From an uncultured Muribaculaceae bacterium (lineage in GTDB: Bacteria; Bacteroidota; Bacteroidia; Bacteroidales; Muribaculaceae), in the NCBI GenBank assembly GCA_947178505.1, contig CAMWYR010000007.1, forward strand, positions 1-64,000: a stretch of DNA of 64,000 nucleotides, written 5' to 3'. A program made the translations under genes and the position numbers. A model generated the notes under the pieces. The model did no database searches. It was not told where the DNA came from and was given only the letters and a program-made list of their open reading frames with translations. Below are positions 51,844 to 60,917 of the stretch, piece by piece; within the stretch, counting starts at the first letter, position 1; each line of letters opens with the position of its first letter.

Positions 51844-53469
51844 TCAGTTTTCTTCATTATTCCTCTGCCGAGTCTTGGCGCGGGTCTTGCTCTGGCTTGA
51901 GCTCATATCGCTCTCTTCCTTAACGTCAATCTCCTTTCCGTCGGCATCCACCACCTTATACTGCAGATAAGCCAGCGACTCATCCGCAATTATCTTGAAA
52001 CTGCGTCCATACTTGCGTCGCCATTTTCCGTAAAGGGAGAATACTCCCTTCTTGATATATGCCTCCACAAAGGGATGGATATACATATTGAATTTCTTTA
52101 TCTTGAGGTGATCAATAAGATATTCGATCTTCTCCTCAAGTTTGTCGGTGAAGAGTATCGAGGGTTGCACTTCACCCTTACCGAAGCATGACGGGCACGA
52201 CTCCGAAGTAGTGATGTCGAGAGCCGGGCGCACGCGCTGACGCGTGATCTGCATAAGGCCGAACTTACTCAGGGGGAGGATATTATGGCGCGCGCGATCG
52301 TTGGCCATCACCTCCTTCATGTGGTCGAAGAGTTGCTGGCGATGCTCAGCCTTGCTCATATCGATGAAGTCGACCACAATAATGCCGCCCATATCGCGCA
52401 GACGCAACTGACGCGCGATTTCGTCGGCTGCCTTAAGATTCACATCAAGGGCATTCGACTCTTGGTCGGGACTCGCCTTGCTGCGGTTGCCCGAATTGAC
52501 ATCAATCACATGCAGGGCCTCGGTGCTCTCTATGATCAGATATGCTCCCGAACGGAAAGATACTGTCTTACCGAAGCTGCTTTTGATCTGGCGTGTGATA
52601 TTGAAATTGTCGAAAATCGGCGTATCCTTCGAATAAAGCTTCACGATATCCTTATTCTCGGGAGAAATGAGGCTCACATAATTCTGAATCTGGGAGAAAG
52701 TCTCCTCATGATTCACATAAATGTTTTCGAAATTGGGGCTGAAGAGATCGCGGATCACGCTTACCGCTCTTGAATCCTCCTCATAGATGAGAGAAGGGGC
52801 GGCGCTGCGCTGCATTTTTGCAAGCGACTCCTCCCAATTCTTAACGAGCGTACGCATCTCATGATTGAGCTCCGCCACACGCTTGTTTTCAGCCGATGTC
52901 CTGACAATCACACTGAATCCCTTAGGCTTGATGCTACCGATGAGCTGGCGCAGGCGTATCTTTTCTTCGGTCGACTTGATTTTCTGCGAGATAGATATCT
53001 TATCGCCGAAAGGCATCAGCACCATATATCGGCCTGTAAAGGAGATTTCCGTTGTGAGACGCGGACCCTTAGATGAAATCGGTTCCTTGGCAATCTGCAC
53101 GAGCAGCATCTGCCCGGGTTGAATCACCGACTGGATAGTGCCCTGTTTGGGTATATCCGCTTCAAAGGTGGTCTTGGCCAGCGAGGGAACAGTACGCTTG
53201 TTATCGAGCGCCTCCTGAATGAATTTAGAATAGGAGCTGAACTGGGGGCCAAGGTCGAGATAATGAAGAAAAGCGTCTTTTTCGTAGCCTACATCGACAA
53301 ACGCAGCATTAAGACCGGGCATAATTTTCTTTACCTTCGCCAGATAGAGATCGCCTACCGCATAAGCGATATTCCTGCTCTCCTTCTGGAGCGAAGCCAG
53401 CCGGCCATCCTCAAGGAGGGCTATCGAAATATCCTCCCTGCTGACATCTACAACTAATTCGCTTTTCAT
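51844..53469 (-). CDS. Ribonuclease E/G family endoribonuclease
   Basis: A 541-residue single-strand endoribonuclease for RNA processing and decay. The start at ATG 53469 (MKSELVVDVSREDISIALLEDG) matches RNase G; the extension to 53532 is rejected. Order: S1 RNA-binding domain (about 37-130, MPGLNAAFVDVGYEKDAFLH), RNase H-like/5' sensor region, the catalytic DNase I-like fold with the metal-binding Asp residues in HVIDVNSG and VVDFIDM, and the zinc-link CPSCFGKG. It lacks the long RNase E C-terminal scaffold, and ends in a charged tail (SSSQSKTRAKTRQRNNEEN). It is closer to RNase G in layout. A tiny basic gene lies 93 bp upstream on the same strand. Confidence 0.92.
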   Translation of the reverse strand: MKSELVVDVSREDISIALLEDGRLASLQKESRNIAYAVGDLYLAKVKKIMPGLNAAFVDVGYEKDAFLHYLDLGPQFSSYSKFIQEALDNKRTVPSLAKTTFEADIPKQGTIQSVIQPGQMLLVQIAKEPISSKGPRLTTEISFTGRYMVLMPFGDKISISQKIKSTEEKIRLRQLIGSIKPKGFSVIVRTSAENKRVAELNHEMRTLVKNWEESLAKMQRSAAPSLIYEEDSRAVSVIRDLFSPNFENIYVNHEETFSQIQNYVSLISPENKDIVKLYSKDTPIFDNFNITRQIKSSFGKTVSFRSGAYLIIESTEALHVIDVNSGNRSKASPDQESNALDVNLKAADEIARQLRLRDMGGIIVVDFIDMSKAEHRQQLFDHMKEVMANDRARHNILPLSKFGLMQITRQRVRPALDITTSESCPSCFGKGEVQPSILFTDKLEEKIEYLIDHLKIKKFNMYIHPFVEAYIKKGVFSLYGKWRRKYGRSFKIIADESLAYLQYKVVDADGKEIDVKEESDMSSSQSKTRAKTRQRNNEEN

Positions 53470-53562
53470 GATCAGGTGTGTACAAAGCGTGACAGTGGGG
53501 CCCAACGGGCCATTCATACCCATCGACCCCACTGCCGGTAAACGCTTCTGAAAAGAACCGGA

Positions 53563-53652
53563 TTATTTCTTCTTATGGCGATTCTTTCTCAGTCTTTTCT
53601 TGCGCTTGTGAGTAGCCATCTTATGGCCTTTTCTCTTTTTTCCGCTGGGCAT
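53563..53652 (-). CDS. 29-residue AURKAIP1/COX24-domain basic protein (bS22/mS38-like)
   Basis: A 29-codon gene, ATG 53652 to TAA at 53565-53563, encoding a protein made almost wholly of Lys, Arg and His: it begins MPSGKKRKGHK and ends RKNRHKKK. The composition and the RKKRLRKNRHKKK-type core match the AURKAIP1/COX24 C-terminal domain shared by mitochondrial ribosomal protein mS38, mycobacterial bS22 and the short Bacteroidota proteins annotated under this domain. It probably binds the small ribosomal subunit; this is by homology, not shown here. It reads in the same direction as the RNase E/G gene downstream and could share its transcript. Confidence 0.8.
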   Translation of the reverse strand: MPSGKKRKGHKMATHKRKKRLRKNRHKKK

Positions 53653-53890
53653 AGTTGTTAATTTTTTATTTTATTTGATTTGACGGTATGACACTGCGCA
53701 TGCTGATTCGCGCACACGAATGTCACGATTATTTAATTTCTGCCTTTGCTATACGCATTTTATTAATAGTCAATAATTTAACTATCAATCAACGCAATAT
53801 CGGCTATTTCACCCACAAATTGCAGTGCAAATATCGGAATTTTTTTTGAATTTTCACAATATTAAAGCGAAAAAACGCCTTAAGACGCGT

Positions 53891-54496
53891 TTAGACGGGA
53901 ATTTCGGTCAACATGATACCCTCCACTTTCGAAAGACGCCCGGTGACCTCATCGCGCATATCAAGCGGAAATTCTATCAGTGCGTGGCACATATTGTCGA
54001 AACTTTTGTCGATTACGGTGATTCCGTCGCCCTTTATCACACGCATCACCCCGTCGGCTGTCTCGTATGAGAATTCGACATTGAGCCGCGTCATCTGTCG
54101 GCATTCCTTCTTTCCGGCGGCCTCCAGCGCGAGGCGCGCGGCCTCGCGGTAAGCCGCAATCAGCCCTGGCGTGCCAAGCTTGATGCCGCCGAAATAGCGC
54201 ACCACAACGACGATCACGTCTGTAAGTCCGAAACTGTTGATCTGACCCAGAATGGGTTTTCCCGCCGTGCCCGACGGCTCCCCGTTGTCGTTGAGCTGCC
54301 ATTCCTTCCTCTCCGGGCCCAGCATCCAGGCCCAGCAGACATGACGCGCATCATGATATTCATTCTGATACCTGCGCACGATTTCCTTCGCCTCCACAGC
54401 ATCCTTCACCGGAAGCGCAAATGCAAGGAAGCGGCTCATTTTCTCGGTGTGTTTTGCCGAGCCCTCCCGCTCTATTGTGTAATATATGTCGCTCAC
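53891..54496 (-). CDS. YigZ/IMPACT-family protein
   Basis: A 201-residue protein of the YigZ (UPF0029/IMPACT) family. Signatures: KMSRFLAFALPVKDAVEAKEIV near 19-40, DARHVCWAWMLG near 47-58, ND-GEPSGTAGKPIL near 72-87 and VVVRYFGGIKLGTPGLIAAYREA near 97-119. A C-terminal ferredoxin-like domain follows (DGVMRVIKGDGITVIDK). The start is GTG. The family links to eukaryotic IMPACT, which acts on Gcn1/Gcn2, but the bacterial role is unclear. It lies 13 bp after the DJ-1 gene on the same strand and probably shares its transcript. Confidence 0.9.
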   Translation of the reverse strand: MSDIYYTIEREGSAKHTEKMSRFLAFALPVKDAVEAKEIVRRYQNEYHDARHVCWAWMLGPERKEWQLNDNGEPSGTAGKPILGQINSFGLTDVIVVVVRYFGGIKLGTPGLIAAYREAARLALEAAGKKECRQMTRLNVEFSYETADGVMRVIKGDGITVIDKSFDNMCHALIEFPLDMRDEVTGRLSKVEGIMLTEIPV

Positions 54497-54509
54497 TGCC
54501 GTAATCCGA

Positions 54510-55091
54510 TTACTTCATCAGCGGGTCGAGCACCGTAGGCGGAAAAAGCATCTGCGATGCAACCTCAGCAGCCTTATCAATGCCGAGCGTCTCACGCACG
54601 ATGCCGAGAGCCCAGACCGCTGCCTTGGCCGGACCGGGAGCAAGCACGAATTTTGAATCAATCACAACCGGATCACTCACTACCTCCGCGCCGATAAGCT
54701 GCGACTCAAATCCGGGATAGGCCGTGGCTTTCCTGCCTCCGAGAAGGCCTTCTGCACCGAGCACCACCGCAGGCGCCGCGCATATTGCCGCAATTCGTCC
54801 GCTCTCCGAGGCCGCCTGAGCCTTCACGAGATTCATCAACGGCTCGCAATCATGTAGATTCTGCGCGCCGGGCATTCCGCCGGGTAGTATCAGCCATTCG
54901 GCATCCTCGAAATTGCCTTCACCGAACATCATATCAGCCTTGACCGTAACACCATGTGCACCCTTCACTTCCTGAGTGGGCATGATGGAAACAGTCGTTA
55001 CATCTATTCCTGCACGACGCAGGATATCCACAGGCGTCAGAGCTTCAATTTCTTCGAAACCGTCGGCCAGAAACAAAAATGACTTTTTCAT
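54510..55091 (-). CDS. DJ-1/PfpI family protein (DJ-1 type glyoxalase III or chaperone)
   Basis: A 193-residue Rossmann-like protein of the DJ-1 family. It starts KKSFLFLADGFEEIEALTPVDILRRAG with the conserved Glu near residue 15-16, and the reactive nucleophile elbow is IAAICAAPAVVLG with Cys104. LPGGMPGAQNL near 69-79 is a family signature. DJ-1 proteins of this length are linked to glyoxalase activity or to oxidised-protein protection; sequence cannot choose between them. It precedes the YigZ gene on the same strand. Confidence 0.9.
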   Translation of the reverse strand: MKKSFLFLADGFEEIEALTPVDILRRAGIDVTTVSIMPTQEVKGAHGVTVKADMMFGEGNFEDAEWLILPGGMPGAQNLHDCEPLMNLVKAQAASESGRIAAICAAPAVVLGAEGLLGGRKATAYPGFESQLIGAEVVSDPVVIDSKFVLAPGPAKAAVWALGIVRETLGIDKAAEVASQMLFPPTVLDPLMK

Positions 55092-55191
55092 AATATTGCT
55101 TTTTATTTTTCACACGGCCCCGGACTACGCTTCAGCGGCACGCCTCAGAGCCACGTATATATTGTTAAAACGATACGGAGCGGCCTAAATT

Positions 55192-55223
55192 TTTGCCTGC
55201 CCACCAATTTTTAGTTATCTTCG
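55192..55223 (+). promoter_or_regulatory. Promoter of apbE
   Basis: TTTG at 55192-55195, a 20-bp spacer and TATCTTCG at 55216-55223, one base off TAnnTTTG. It lies about 28 bp before the start codon. Confidence 0.55.
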
Positions 55224-55250
55224 CAATCTGATCAACAACTCTTCACTGAA

Positions 55251-56216
55251 ATGACACTCAGAAAACCACTCCTGCTTCTTGCCATGGGCTGTTGTATTTT
55301 CTCAGGCTGCCGCCGCGATTACCATCGCGACGAAGGGATGGTGTGGCATACGACCTACCATATCACCTACGATTCGCCCCGCGACCTGCGCGACAGCGTG
55401 ATAGCGACATTCCGCGACGTCGATGCCTCGCTTAATGTCTTTGACGCCGGCTCACTCGTGTCGAAGGCTAACGAACAGGATTCCATCCTGACCGACATTC
55501 ATTTCCGCAGGGTCTATGAGATGTCGCGCCACATCAACGAACTTTCCGACGGGGCGTTCGACCCGACTCTCGGGCCGCTTATCACGGCCTGGGGATTCGG
55601 AAAGGGCCATAAGGCAACGGCCGACACTTTGAGACTCGATTCGCTTCTCGCAATTACCGGAATCAGTAAGACCCATCTTTCGGGCAACCGGCTCATCAAG
55701 GACGACCGACGGATCTCATTCAACTTCTCGGCCATCGCCAAAGGCTACGGAAGCGATGCCGTTGCCGCCACTCTCGAGCGCAACGGTGTTGAGAATTATC
55801 TTGTGGAAATCGGAGGTGAGATCCGGTGCAAAGGAAAAAGCCCGAGCGGTAAGCAATGGCGGGTTTCGATCGACCGCCCCGTGAGGAGCGATAAAATCAC
55901 GCACGACTCGCAGTGTGTCGTGGAACTCACCGATGCCGGACTCGCTACATCGGGCAACTACCGCAACTTCAACGAAGCAAGCGGCGCAAATGCCGGACAC
56001 ACCATCTCATCCACCACCGGACGCCCGGTGACGACCGACATACTTAGCGCGACCGTGATCGCACCCACAGCAATGGAAGCCGACGCACTCGCTACGGCCA
56101 TGATGGCCGCAGGGAGCGAAGGGGCCAGGAAAATGGCCCGGGCCACGGGCTACCGCGTACTGCTCGTGCTGTCGGATATGTCGGTTTGGCAGCAAGGTTT
56201 TCCCTCGGCTGAATGA
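55251..56216 (+). CDS. apbE: FAD:protein FMN transferase
   Basis: A 321-residue periplasmic lipoprotein that attaches FMN covalently to threonine of acceptor flavoproteins such as NqrB/NqrC and RnfG. It has a lipoprotein signal (LLAMGCCIFSGC). The mid-region FNFSAIAKGYGSDAVAATLERNG and NYLVEIGGEIRCKG near 175-203 form the FAD-binding core, and TDAGLATSGNYRNF near 226-239 and the Mg2+-binding segment TDILSATVIAPTAMEADALATAMM near 266-290 are present. The natural acceptors (Nqr/Rnf-type complexes) are not in the window. It converges with the patatin gene 29 bp downstream. Confidence 0.94.
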   Translation: MTLRKPLLLLAMGCCIFSGCRRDYHRDEGMVWHTTYHITYDSPRDLRDSVIATFRDVDASLNVFDAGSLVSKANEQDSILTDIHFRRVYEMSRHINELSDGAFDPTLGPLITAWGFGKGHKATADTLRLDSLLAITGISKTHLSGNRLIKDDRRISFNFSAIAKGYGSDAVAATLERNGVENYLVEIGGEIRCKGKSPSGKQWRVSIDRPVRSDKITHDSQCVVELTDAGLATSGNYRNFNEASGANAGHTISSTTGRPVTTDILSATVIAPTAMEADALATAMMAAGSEGARKMARATGYRVLLVLSDMSVWQQGFPSAE

Positions 56217-56245
56217 TAACCGGGACGCGCTCGTAGTCGAGCAGG

Positions 56246-58735
56246 TTATCTCACAAGAAGACGCGGCGCACGGAACAACAGACCGATCGAGATGCCGAAA
56301 TTCCAGTTTCTGGCAGGCGAGGAGAGATAATTGCCGTAGGCCGAAACGCTGGCGAACGGCAGGTTGACGATCAGCGCGAGTTCGCCGAGGAACTGAGGCT
56401 TACGGAACCATCCGTCGTAGTAGGCCACGTCCTGGCGCCCTGTGTTCACAAGATTGCGCATCGGGCAGAAGGCATAGAAGTCGCCGCGCAGCTGCACACG
56501 CTTAGCCGGAATCCACATAGGGATAAGACCCGCCGCCACAAAATTATCCGAGCGGAACGCCATGTTGAAATAATTCTGAGTCGAGGGTGTGGGAGAGAAT
56601 GCCGTTGCATGCACTTTTGTATTCGTATAATTCTGGTCGAGACTCTGGAGCGTGCCATGCACGTTTGCCATTGTGCCCACGGCCAGGTTGCCCCCTATCG
56701 GGAAGAATTTACGCCAAAACATATCGAGCGAAATTACGGGGCGCTTGTGCCAGCTGCGGTCGCCATTGAAATAGCCCTCAGCGGGACGGTAACGCGAGTT
56801 CTGATAACTTGCATCGACATTCGCAATCCACTGATGACCCGACGACGGATACATGTCATTGTCGAGAGTGTTCGACTCGACTCCCGCCCTCAGCACGCCC
56901 AGTTTATACTGCAGGCGGTCGCGATGCAGATCCCCCTCTTCCATCTCATAGATATCATTCGGATAATATGAATCGGAGATATAGCCTCCCGCTATGCTGG
57001 CATATCCTTTCATCGTGCGGCCGATTGCCCAGGAATAACCCATTCTGATGAAATTATCAACCTCAGTGATGAACATCGGGTTGGAGCTCTTGAAGAAGAA
57101 TTCCTCCCGCTGATAGAATTTCTGACGGCTCAGCACGCCGGAGAACTCCAGATAGGATGGCACGTGCGTGCGCAATGCAAACTTGGCATTCAGCAAGCCT
57201 GCGATGTAGGCCTGCCCTACCCAGGCGCTCAGCGACACATCGAGCGAGTTATGTCCCATCGTGTGATAGCCGCCGGTAAGATAGAGCATCGAGTTGGTCG
57301 ACGTGGTCAGATATCCTCCGACTCCCAACGTCCAGGGGCGCCGCGGCGTGGCATTGAGCACAAGCGTATTGTGGCCACGAGGATTAAACTGCACCTCCGG
57401 CACAAGATTGCTCAGCGAGCCGTCGGTCACCGCCCTATAGTAAGCCTGGACCGTGCGCGTCATTCCGAACGGCTCTTTCGAGTCGTTGGTGAAGAGATAC
57501 TTGAGATAACGGGCAGGACTCCCCTTCATTCCCTTCACCTCCACCGAATCAAACATTATCACCGGCGTATCCTCCGCAAACTTACGGCGGCGCTCCGTGA
57601 CCTCCTCCAGCGGCACGCGGGCCTTCAAACGGCTCTTGATAGAATCCACCATCGAGAGGCCTGTCTCATATCCGATCTGATAGATAGTGCGGGCCTTGTC
57701 AAACTGAAGGACACCGAAGTTGAGCACAGGCACCTGAATCTTCACGCCATCCTTCTCCGGAAGTGAATAATCATTATTCTGAATGATCATGTCCTCAAGC
57801 TGGCTGTACATATCGCCGCTGACCGGCTTCGTATCGGCATCCGACACAGAAACTCCGATGATAAAGTCAGGATCAAAATCTTCCTGCATCACGTTCACCG
57901 GGAAATTATCATATATTCCTCCGTCGTAGAGAAGCAGGCCGTCGATCTTGATCGGGCGGAACACCATCGGGAAACTCATCGAGGCGCGAACCGCCTGACC
58001 TAATGAGCCTTTTCCGAACACTACCTTATGCTTATGATAGATGTCGGAGGCCACGCATCGGAACGGCACGAAAAGTTGATTGAAGTTTTCGCCGCACTGT
58101 TCGGAATAGGGGCTGAATAACTTCAGGAATTCAATATTCATCGGCAGCGGGCTTATGAGGCTCGTCGGGATAATCTGAGTAGGAAGCGACTGCTTCTTCT
58201 TAAAGCTCAGATTCACCGACACCCACTGAGGTGTCGGCGTGGGCCGATAATAGTAATAGATATTGCTCGGGTCGATGATACCCTGACTCCAGTCGAGGAA
58301 ATCGGGAGTAGTGAAGAACTCCAGCATCCGTTCCGGCGACCATCCGCAGGAATAGAGACTTCCCACAATCGAGCCCATAGAGGTGCCCGCCACATAGTCG
58401 ATCGGAATATCATTCTCCTCAAGCGCCTTTATCACACCCACATGAGCAATACCCTTTGCACCTCCTCCGCTGAGCACGAGGCCGACCGATTCGCGCCCCT
58501 TGGGCCGAGGAAGTGTCTTTTCGGAGGGAATCATCGAAGGGAGCTCGGGCATAGGCTCACTGGAAGCCGCCCCGAACAATTCATCATATTCCTTCATATT
58601 CTCCCCCTCGGGAAGCGATTGTGAAAAACCGGAGGCCGCCGAAATTACTACCGAGACTGCGACAAGCCCCGCACGTCTGATCCGCGCACAGAATGCCGGC
58701 ATATCCGGCAATCTGAAAAAAGCATTGTTACTCAT
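56246..58735 (-). CDS. Patatin-like phospholipase with C-terminal beta-barrel-like domain
   Basis: An 829-residue exported protein with an N-terminal hydrophobic signal (RRAGLVAVSVVISAASGFSQ). The patatin domain is at about 80-400: oxyanion SGGGAKG (89-95), nucleophile elbow GTSMGS with Ser119, and the catalytic Asp in LYDGGIYDNFP. A POTRA-like segment may follow (about 400-480). The last 350 residues alternate strands rich in aromatic and glycine residues (GYSWAIGRTMKGYASIAGGY, LSAWVGQAYIAGLLNAKFAL), as in BamA/TpsB-type 16-strand barrels. Such a layout recalls patatin-type phospholipases of the outer membrane (type Vd-like), but the order here needs structural confirmation. It closes the serB operon. 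Confidence 0.85.
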   Translation of the reverse strand: MSNNAFFRLPDMPAFCARIRRAGLVAVSVVISAASGFSQSLPEGENMKEYDELFGAASSEPMPELPSMIPSEKTLPRPKGRESVGLVLSGGGAKGIAHVGVIKALEENDIPIDYVAGTSMGSIVGSLYSCGWSPERMLEFFTTPDFLDWSQGIIDPSNIYYYYRPTPTPQWVSVNLSFKKKQSLPTQIIPTSLISPLPMNIEFLKLFSPYSEQCGENFNQLFVPFRCVASDIYHKHKVVFGKGSLGQAVRASMSFPMVFRPIKIDGLLLYDGGIYDNFPVNVMQEDFDPDFIIGVSVSDADTKPVSGDMYSQLEDMIIQNNDYSLPEKDGVKIQVPVLNFGVLQFDKARTIYQIGYETGLSMVDSIKSRLKARVPLEEVTERRRKFAEDTPVIMFDSVEVKGMKGSPARYLKYLFTNDSKEPFGMTRTVQAYYRAVTDGSLSNLVPEVQFNPRGHNTLVLNATPRRPWTLGVGGYLTTSTNSMLYLTGGYHTMGHNSLDVSLSAWVGQAYIAGLLNAKFALRTHVPSYLEFSGVLSRQKFYQREEFFFKSSNPMFITEVDNFIRMGYSWAIGRTMKGYASIAGGYISDSYYPNDIYEMEEGDLHRDRLQYKLGVLRAGVESNTLDNDMYPSSGHQWIANVDASYQNSRYRPAEGYFNGDRSWHKRPVISLDMFWRKFFPIGGNLAVGTMANVHGTLQSLDQNYTNTKVHATAFSPTPSTQNYFNMAFRSDNFVAAGLIPMWIPAKRVQLRGDFYAFCPMRNLVNTGRQDVAYYDGWFRKPQFLGELALIVNLPFASVSAYGNYLSSPARNWNFGISIGLLFRAPRLLVR

Positions 58736-58795
58736 AGTGGAATCTGATTTCAGGTTAGTTGAAAAGCATGTGTGCCGATGCGATTATGAGCGGTA

Positions 58796-60013
58796 TCACT
58801 GCTGCATATATGAATCCTTGAAGCCGAGGAAATAGAGAACGCCGTCTATTCCGGTGGTCGAGATGCTCTGACTTGCCTCCGCTTTCACCTTGGGCTTGGC
58901 ATGGAAAGCGATGCCGAGGCCGGCGGTAGAGAGCATCGGAAGATCGTTGGCGCCATCGCCCACGGCAATAGTCTGCGCGATATTGATATTCTCAACCTGC
59001 GCGATGAGCTTTAGCAGTTCCTTCTTGCGGCGCCCGTCGACGATATCGCCCAGATAGCGGCCCGTGAGTTTTCCGTCGGGTCCTACCTCGAGTTCGTTGG
59101 CATAGACGTAGTCGAAACCGAAACGCTGCTTGAGGTAATTTCCGAAATAAGTGAATCCTCCGGAAAGGATCGCAGTCTTATATCCGGAGCGCTTGAGCAC
59201 GTCCATCATACGCTCCACACCCTCCGTGATCGGCAGATTCTCGGCGATATCCTTCATCACCGAGACATCGAGCCCCTTGAGCAGTTCGACACGCCTCTTG
59301 AAACTTTCGTTGAAATCTATCTCTCCCCTCATGGCAGATTCAGTAATGGCGCGCACTTCCGCGCCGACACCTGCACGGTCGGCGAGCTCGTCGATGACTT
59401 CAGTGCGTATCAGCGTCGAATCCATATCGAAGCAGATGAGGCGGCGCGAACGGCGGTACATTGAATCCTCCTGCAGAGATATATCGAAGTTGAGATCCGA
59501 TGCGGCCTTAAGGAAATCGGCATGCATCTTCTCGATGTCCTGCGGAGTGCCGCGCACGGATAGCTCAATGCAGCCCTTGGTGAGCGGCTGCTGGGCCTCA
59601 TCGAGGGGAAGGCGACCGGTCAGGCGCGTGATAGTCTCGATATTGAGACCCTGCCCCGTGATGATCTTGGTGGTGGCGGCCAGCTGGGCTGCTGTTATCT
59701 CGCGGCCGAGCACGGTCACTATGTAGCGGTTCTTGCCCTGGCGCCCCACCCATTCATTGTAGTCCTGCTCCGATACGAGGTCAAACTTCACCTGCACATT
59801 CAGGTCGCGCGTCTTGAAAAGCACTTCCTTCATGATCTCACCGCTGCGGTGACTGTCGGTCTTAATGAGGATACCCATCGAGAGCGTATGATGAATATCG
59901 GCCTGGCCGATATCCAGAATCTTGGCATCATGACGCGCAAGGATATCCGTGAGTTCGGCTGTGATACCGGTCTTATCCTGACCGGAAATATTAAGCAATA
60001 TGAGTTCAGTCAT
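58796..60013 (-). CDS. serB: Phosphoserine phosphatase with tandem ACT domains
   Basis: A 405-residue HAD-superfamily enzyme that makes L-serine from phosphoserine. Two ACT-like regulatory domains occupy about 5-75 (LLNISGQDKTGITAELTDIL) and 97-175, the likely site of feedback control by serine. The phosphatase domain begins near 192 with the catalytic FDMDST (Asp196, Asp198), then ILSGGFTYFGNYL near 280-292, and DGANDLPMLSTAGLGIAFHAKPKVK near 353-377 completes the metal site. The length is that of SerB2-type double-ACT enzymes. The gene lies 19 bp downstream of the Sel1 gene. Confidence 0.95.
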   Translation of the reverse strand: MTELILLNISGQDKTGITAELTDILARHDAKILDIGQADIHHTLSMGILIKTDSHRSGEIMKEVLFKTRDLNVQVKFDLVSEQDYNEWVGRQGKNRYIVTVLGREITAAQLAATTKIITGQGLNIETITRLTGRLPLDEAQQPLTKGCIELSVRGTPQDIEKMHADFLKAASDLNFDISLQEDSMYRRSRRLICFDMDSTLIRTEVIDELADRAGVGAEVRAITESAMRGEIDFNESFKRRVELLKGLDVSVMKDIAENLPITEGVERMMDVLKRSGYKTAILSGGFTYFGNYLKQRFGFDYVYANELEVGPDGKLTGRYLGDIVDGRRKKELLKLIAQVENINIAQTIAVGDGANDLPMLSTAGLGIAFHAKPKVKAEASQSISTTGIDGVLYFLGFKDSYMQQ

Positions 60014-60032
60014 TACAATTTATGTGTGCACG

Positions 60033-60845
60033 TTATTTTTTCTTCTTTTTAGTCTTGGCAGATGTCTTCTTTCCGCTTTTGGCAGTGGCCTTCCCCGTAG
60101 CTTTATGAGTATTCTTTTTAGCCGAGGCAGCAGCCTTATGCTTTTTCGAATTAGGCGCCGGTTTGGCCTTCGGAGCTACAGGCGCTGAAGATTTCCTTAC
60201 CGCCGGCGCTGCGGTGCGAGGCATCGTTATACCCTCCTGCTCAAGCATCTGGGCCAGAATCTCGGCATCAGCATAATTCTGGGCCGCAGCCTGACGGAAA
60301 AATTTAAGAGCCTGCGATTTATCCTGCGAAATACCGATTCCGTCGCGCAAGCGGAGCGCCACATTATAAGCAGCCTCAGCCACTCCGCGGTCGGCCGCAC
60401 GCCAATAGTTTTCACTTGCTATTCGCTGATCGGGCTGTATCCCGCGTCCGCTCATATAGCAGTCGGCGAGATTAAGCTGAGCAAGAGGGTGGCCGTTGGC
60501 CGCTGCGCGGCCGAACCAGTAGGCTGCCTCCCGGTCATTATGTTTCACGCCCTTACCGTCGCGATACATGCAGGCGATTCGGTAGCGGGCTTCAAGGTCG
60601 CCCTTCGTGGCTGCCTTGCCATACCATGTCCAGGCCTGCCTGTAATCACGCTCCACGCCTATGCCCGTATAATAGCAGTCGCCGATTACCCGCGCTGCGT
60701 TGCCGTCGCCGTTCTCTGCGGCTGCGATATATGCGGAATAATCCGAGACACTTACCGTCGGAGCAGGATCCGTAACGACCCGCGCACCCGCCTGCAACGA
60801 GGCTAATACTATTAAAGAAGATAAGAATAAAGTTTTGAAGGTCAT
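60033..60845 (-). CDS. Exported Sel1-repeat protein with lysine-rich tail
   Basis: A 270-residue protein started at ATG 60845 (MTFKTLFLSSLIVLASLQAGARVV, a signal peptide); the longer frame to 60890 has no signal. Four to five Sel1-like repeats (SLR, TPR-related) cover about 40-190, for example DCYYTGIGVERDYRQAWTWYG and ADCYMSGRGIQPDQRIASENY. The last 65 residues are Ala/Lys/Pro-rich and end in five lysines, like a histone H1 tail. SLR proteins act as protein-protein adaptors. The basic tail may bind nucleic acid, LPS or peptidoglycan; this is speculation. It is in an operon between the DUF349 gene and serB. Confidence 0.82.
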   Translation of the reverse strand: MTFKTLFLSSLIVLASLQAGARVVTDPAPTVSVSDYSAYIAAAENGDGNAARVIGDCYYTGIGVERDYRQAWTWYGKAATKGDLEARYRIACMYRDGKGVKHNDREAAYWFGRAAANGHPLAQLNLADCYMSGRGIQPDQRIASENYWRAADRGVAEAAYNVALRLRDGIGISQDKSQALKFFRQAAAQNYADAEILAQMLEQEGITMPRTAAPAVRKSSAPVAPKAKPAPNSKKHKAAASAKKNTHKATGKATAKSGKKTSAKTKKKKK

Positions 60846-60917
60846 AGTAATAAATATGTACGGATATGGAGAGCCGCATGGACACTCCATATCCGTAAGA
60901 TTCAGTTGAGCGAGACT

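Noticed and set aside
53653..53890. Possible gene or regulatory RNA between the COX24-like gene and the YigZ gene
   Set aside because: The interval is AT-rich with no convincing frame, hairpin or full promoter match; a weak TATTTG on the minus strand near 53830 is not enough.
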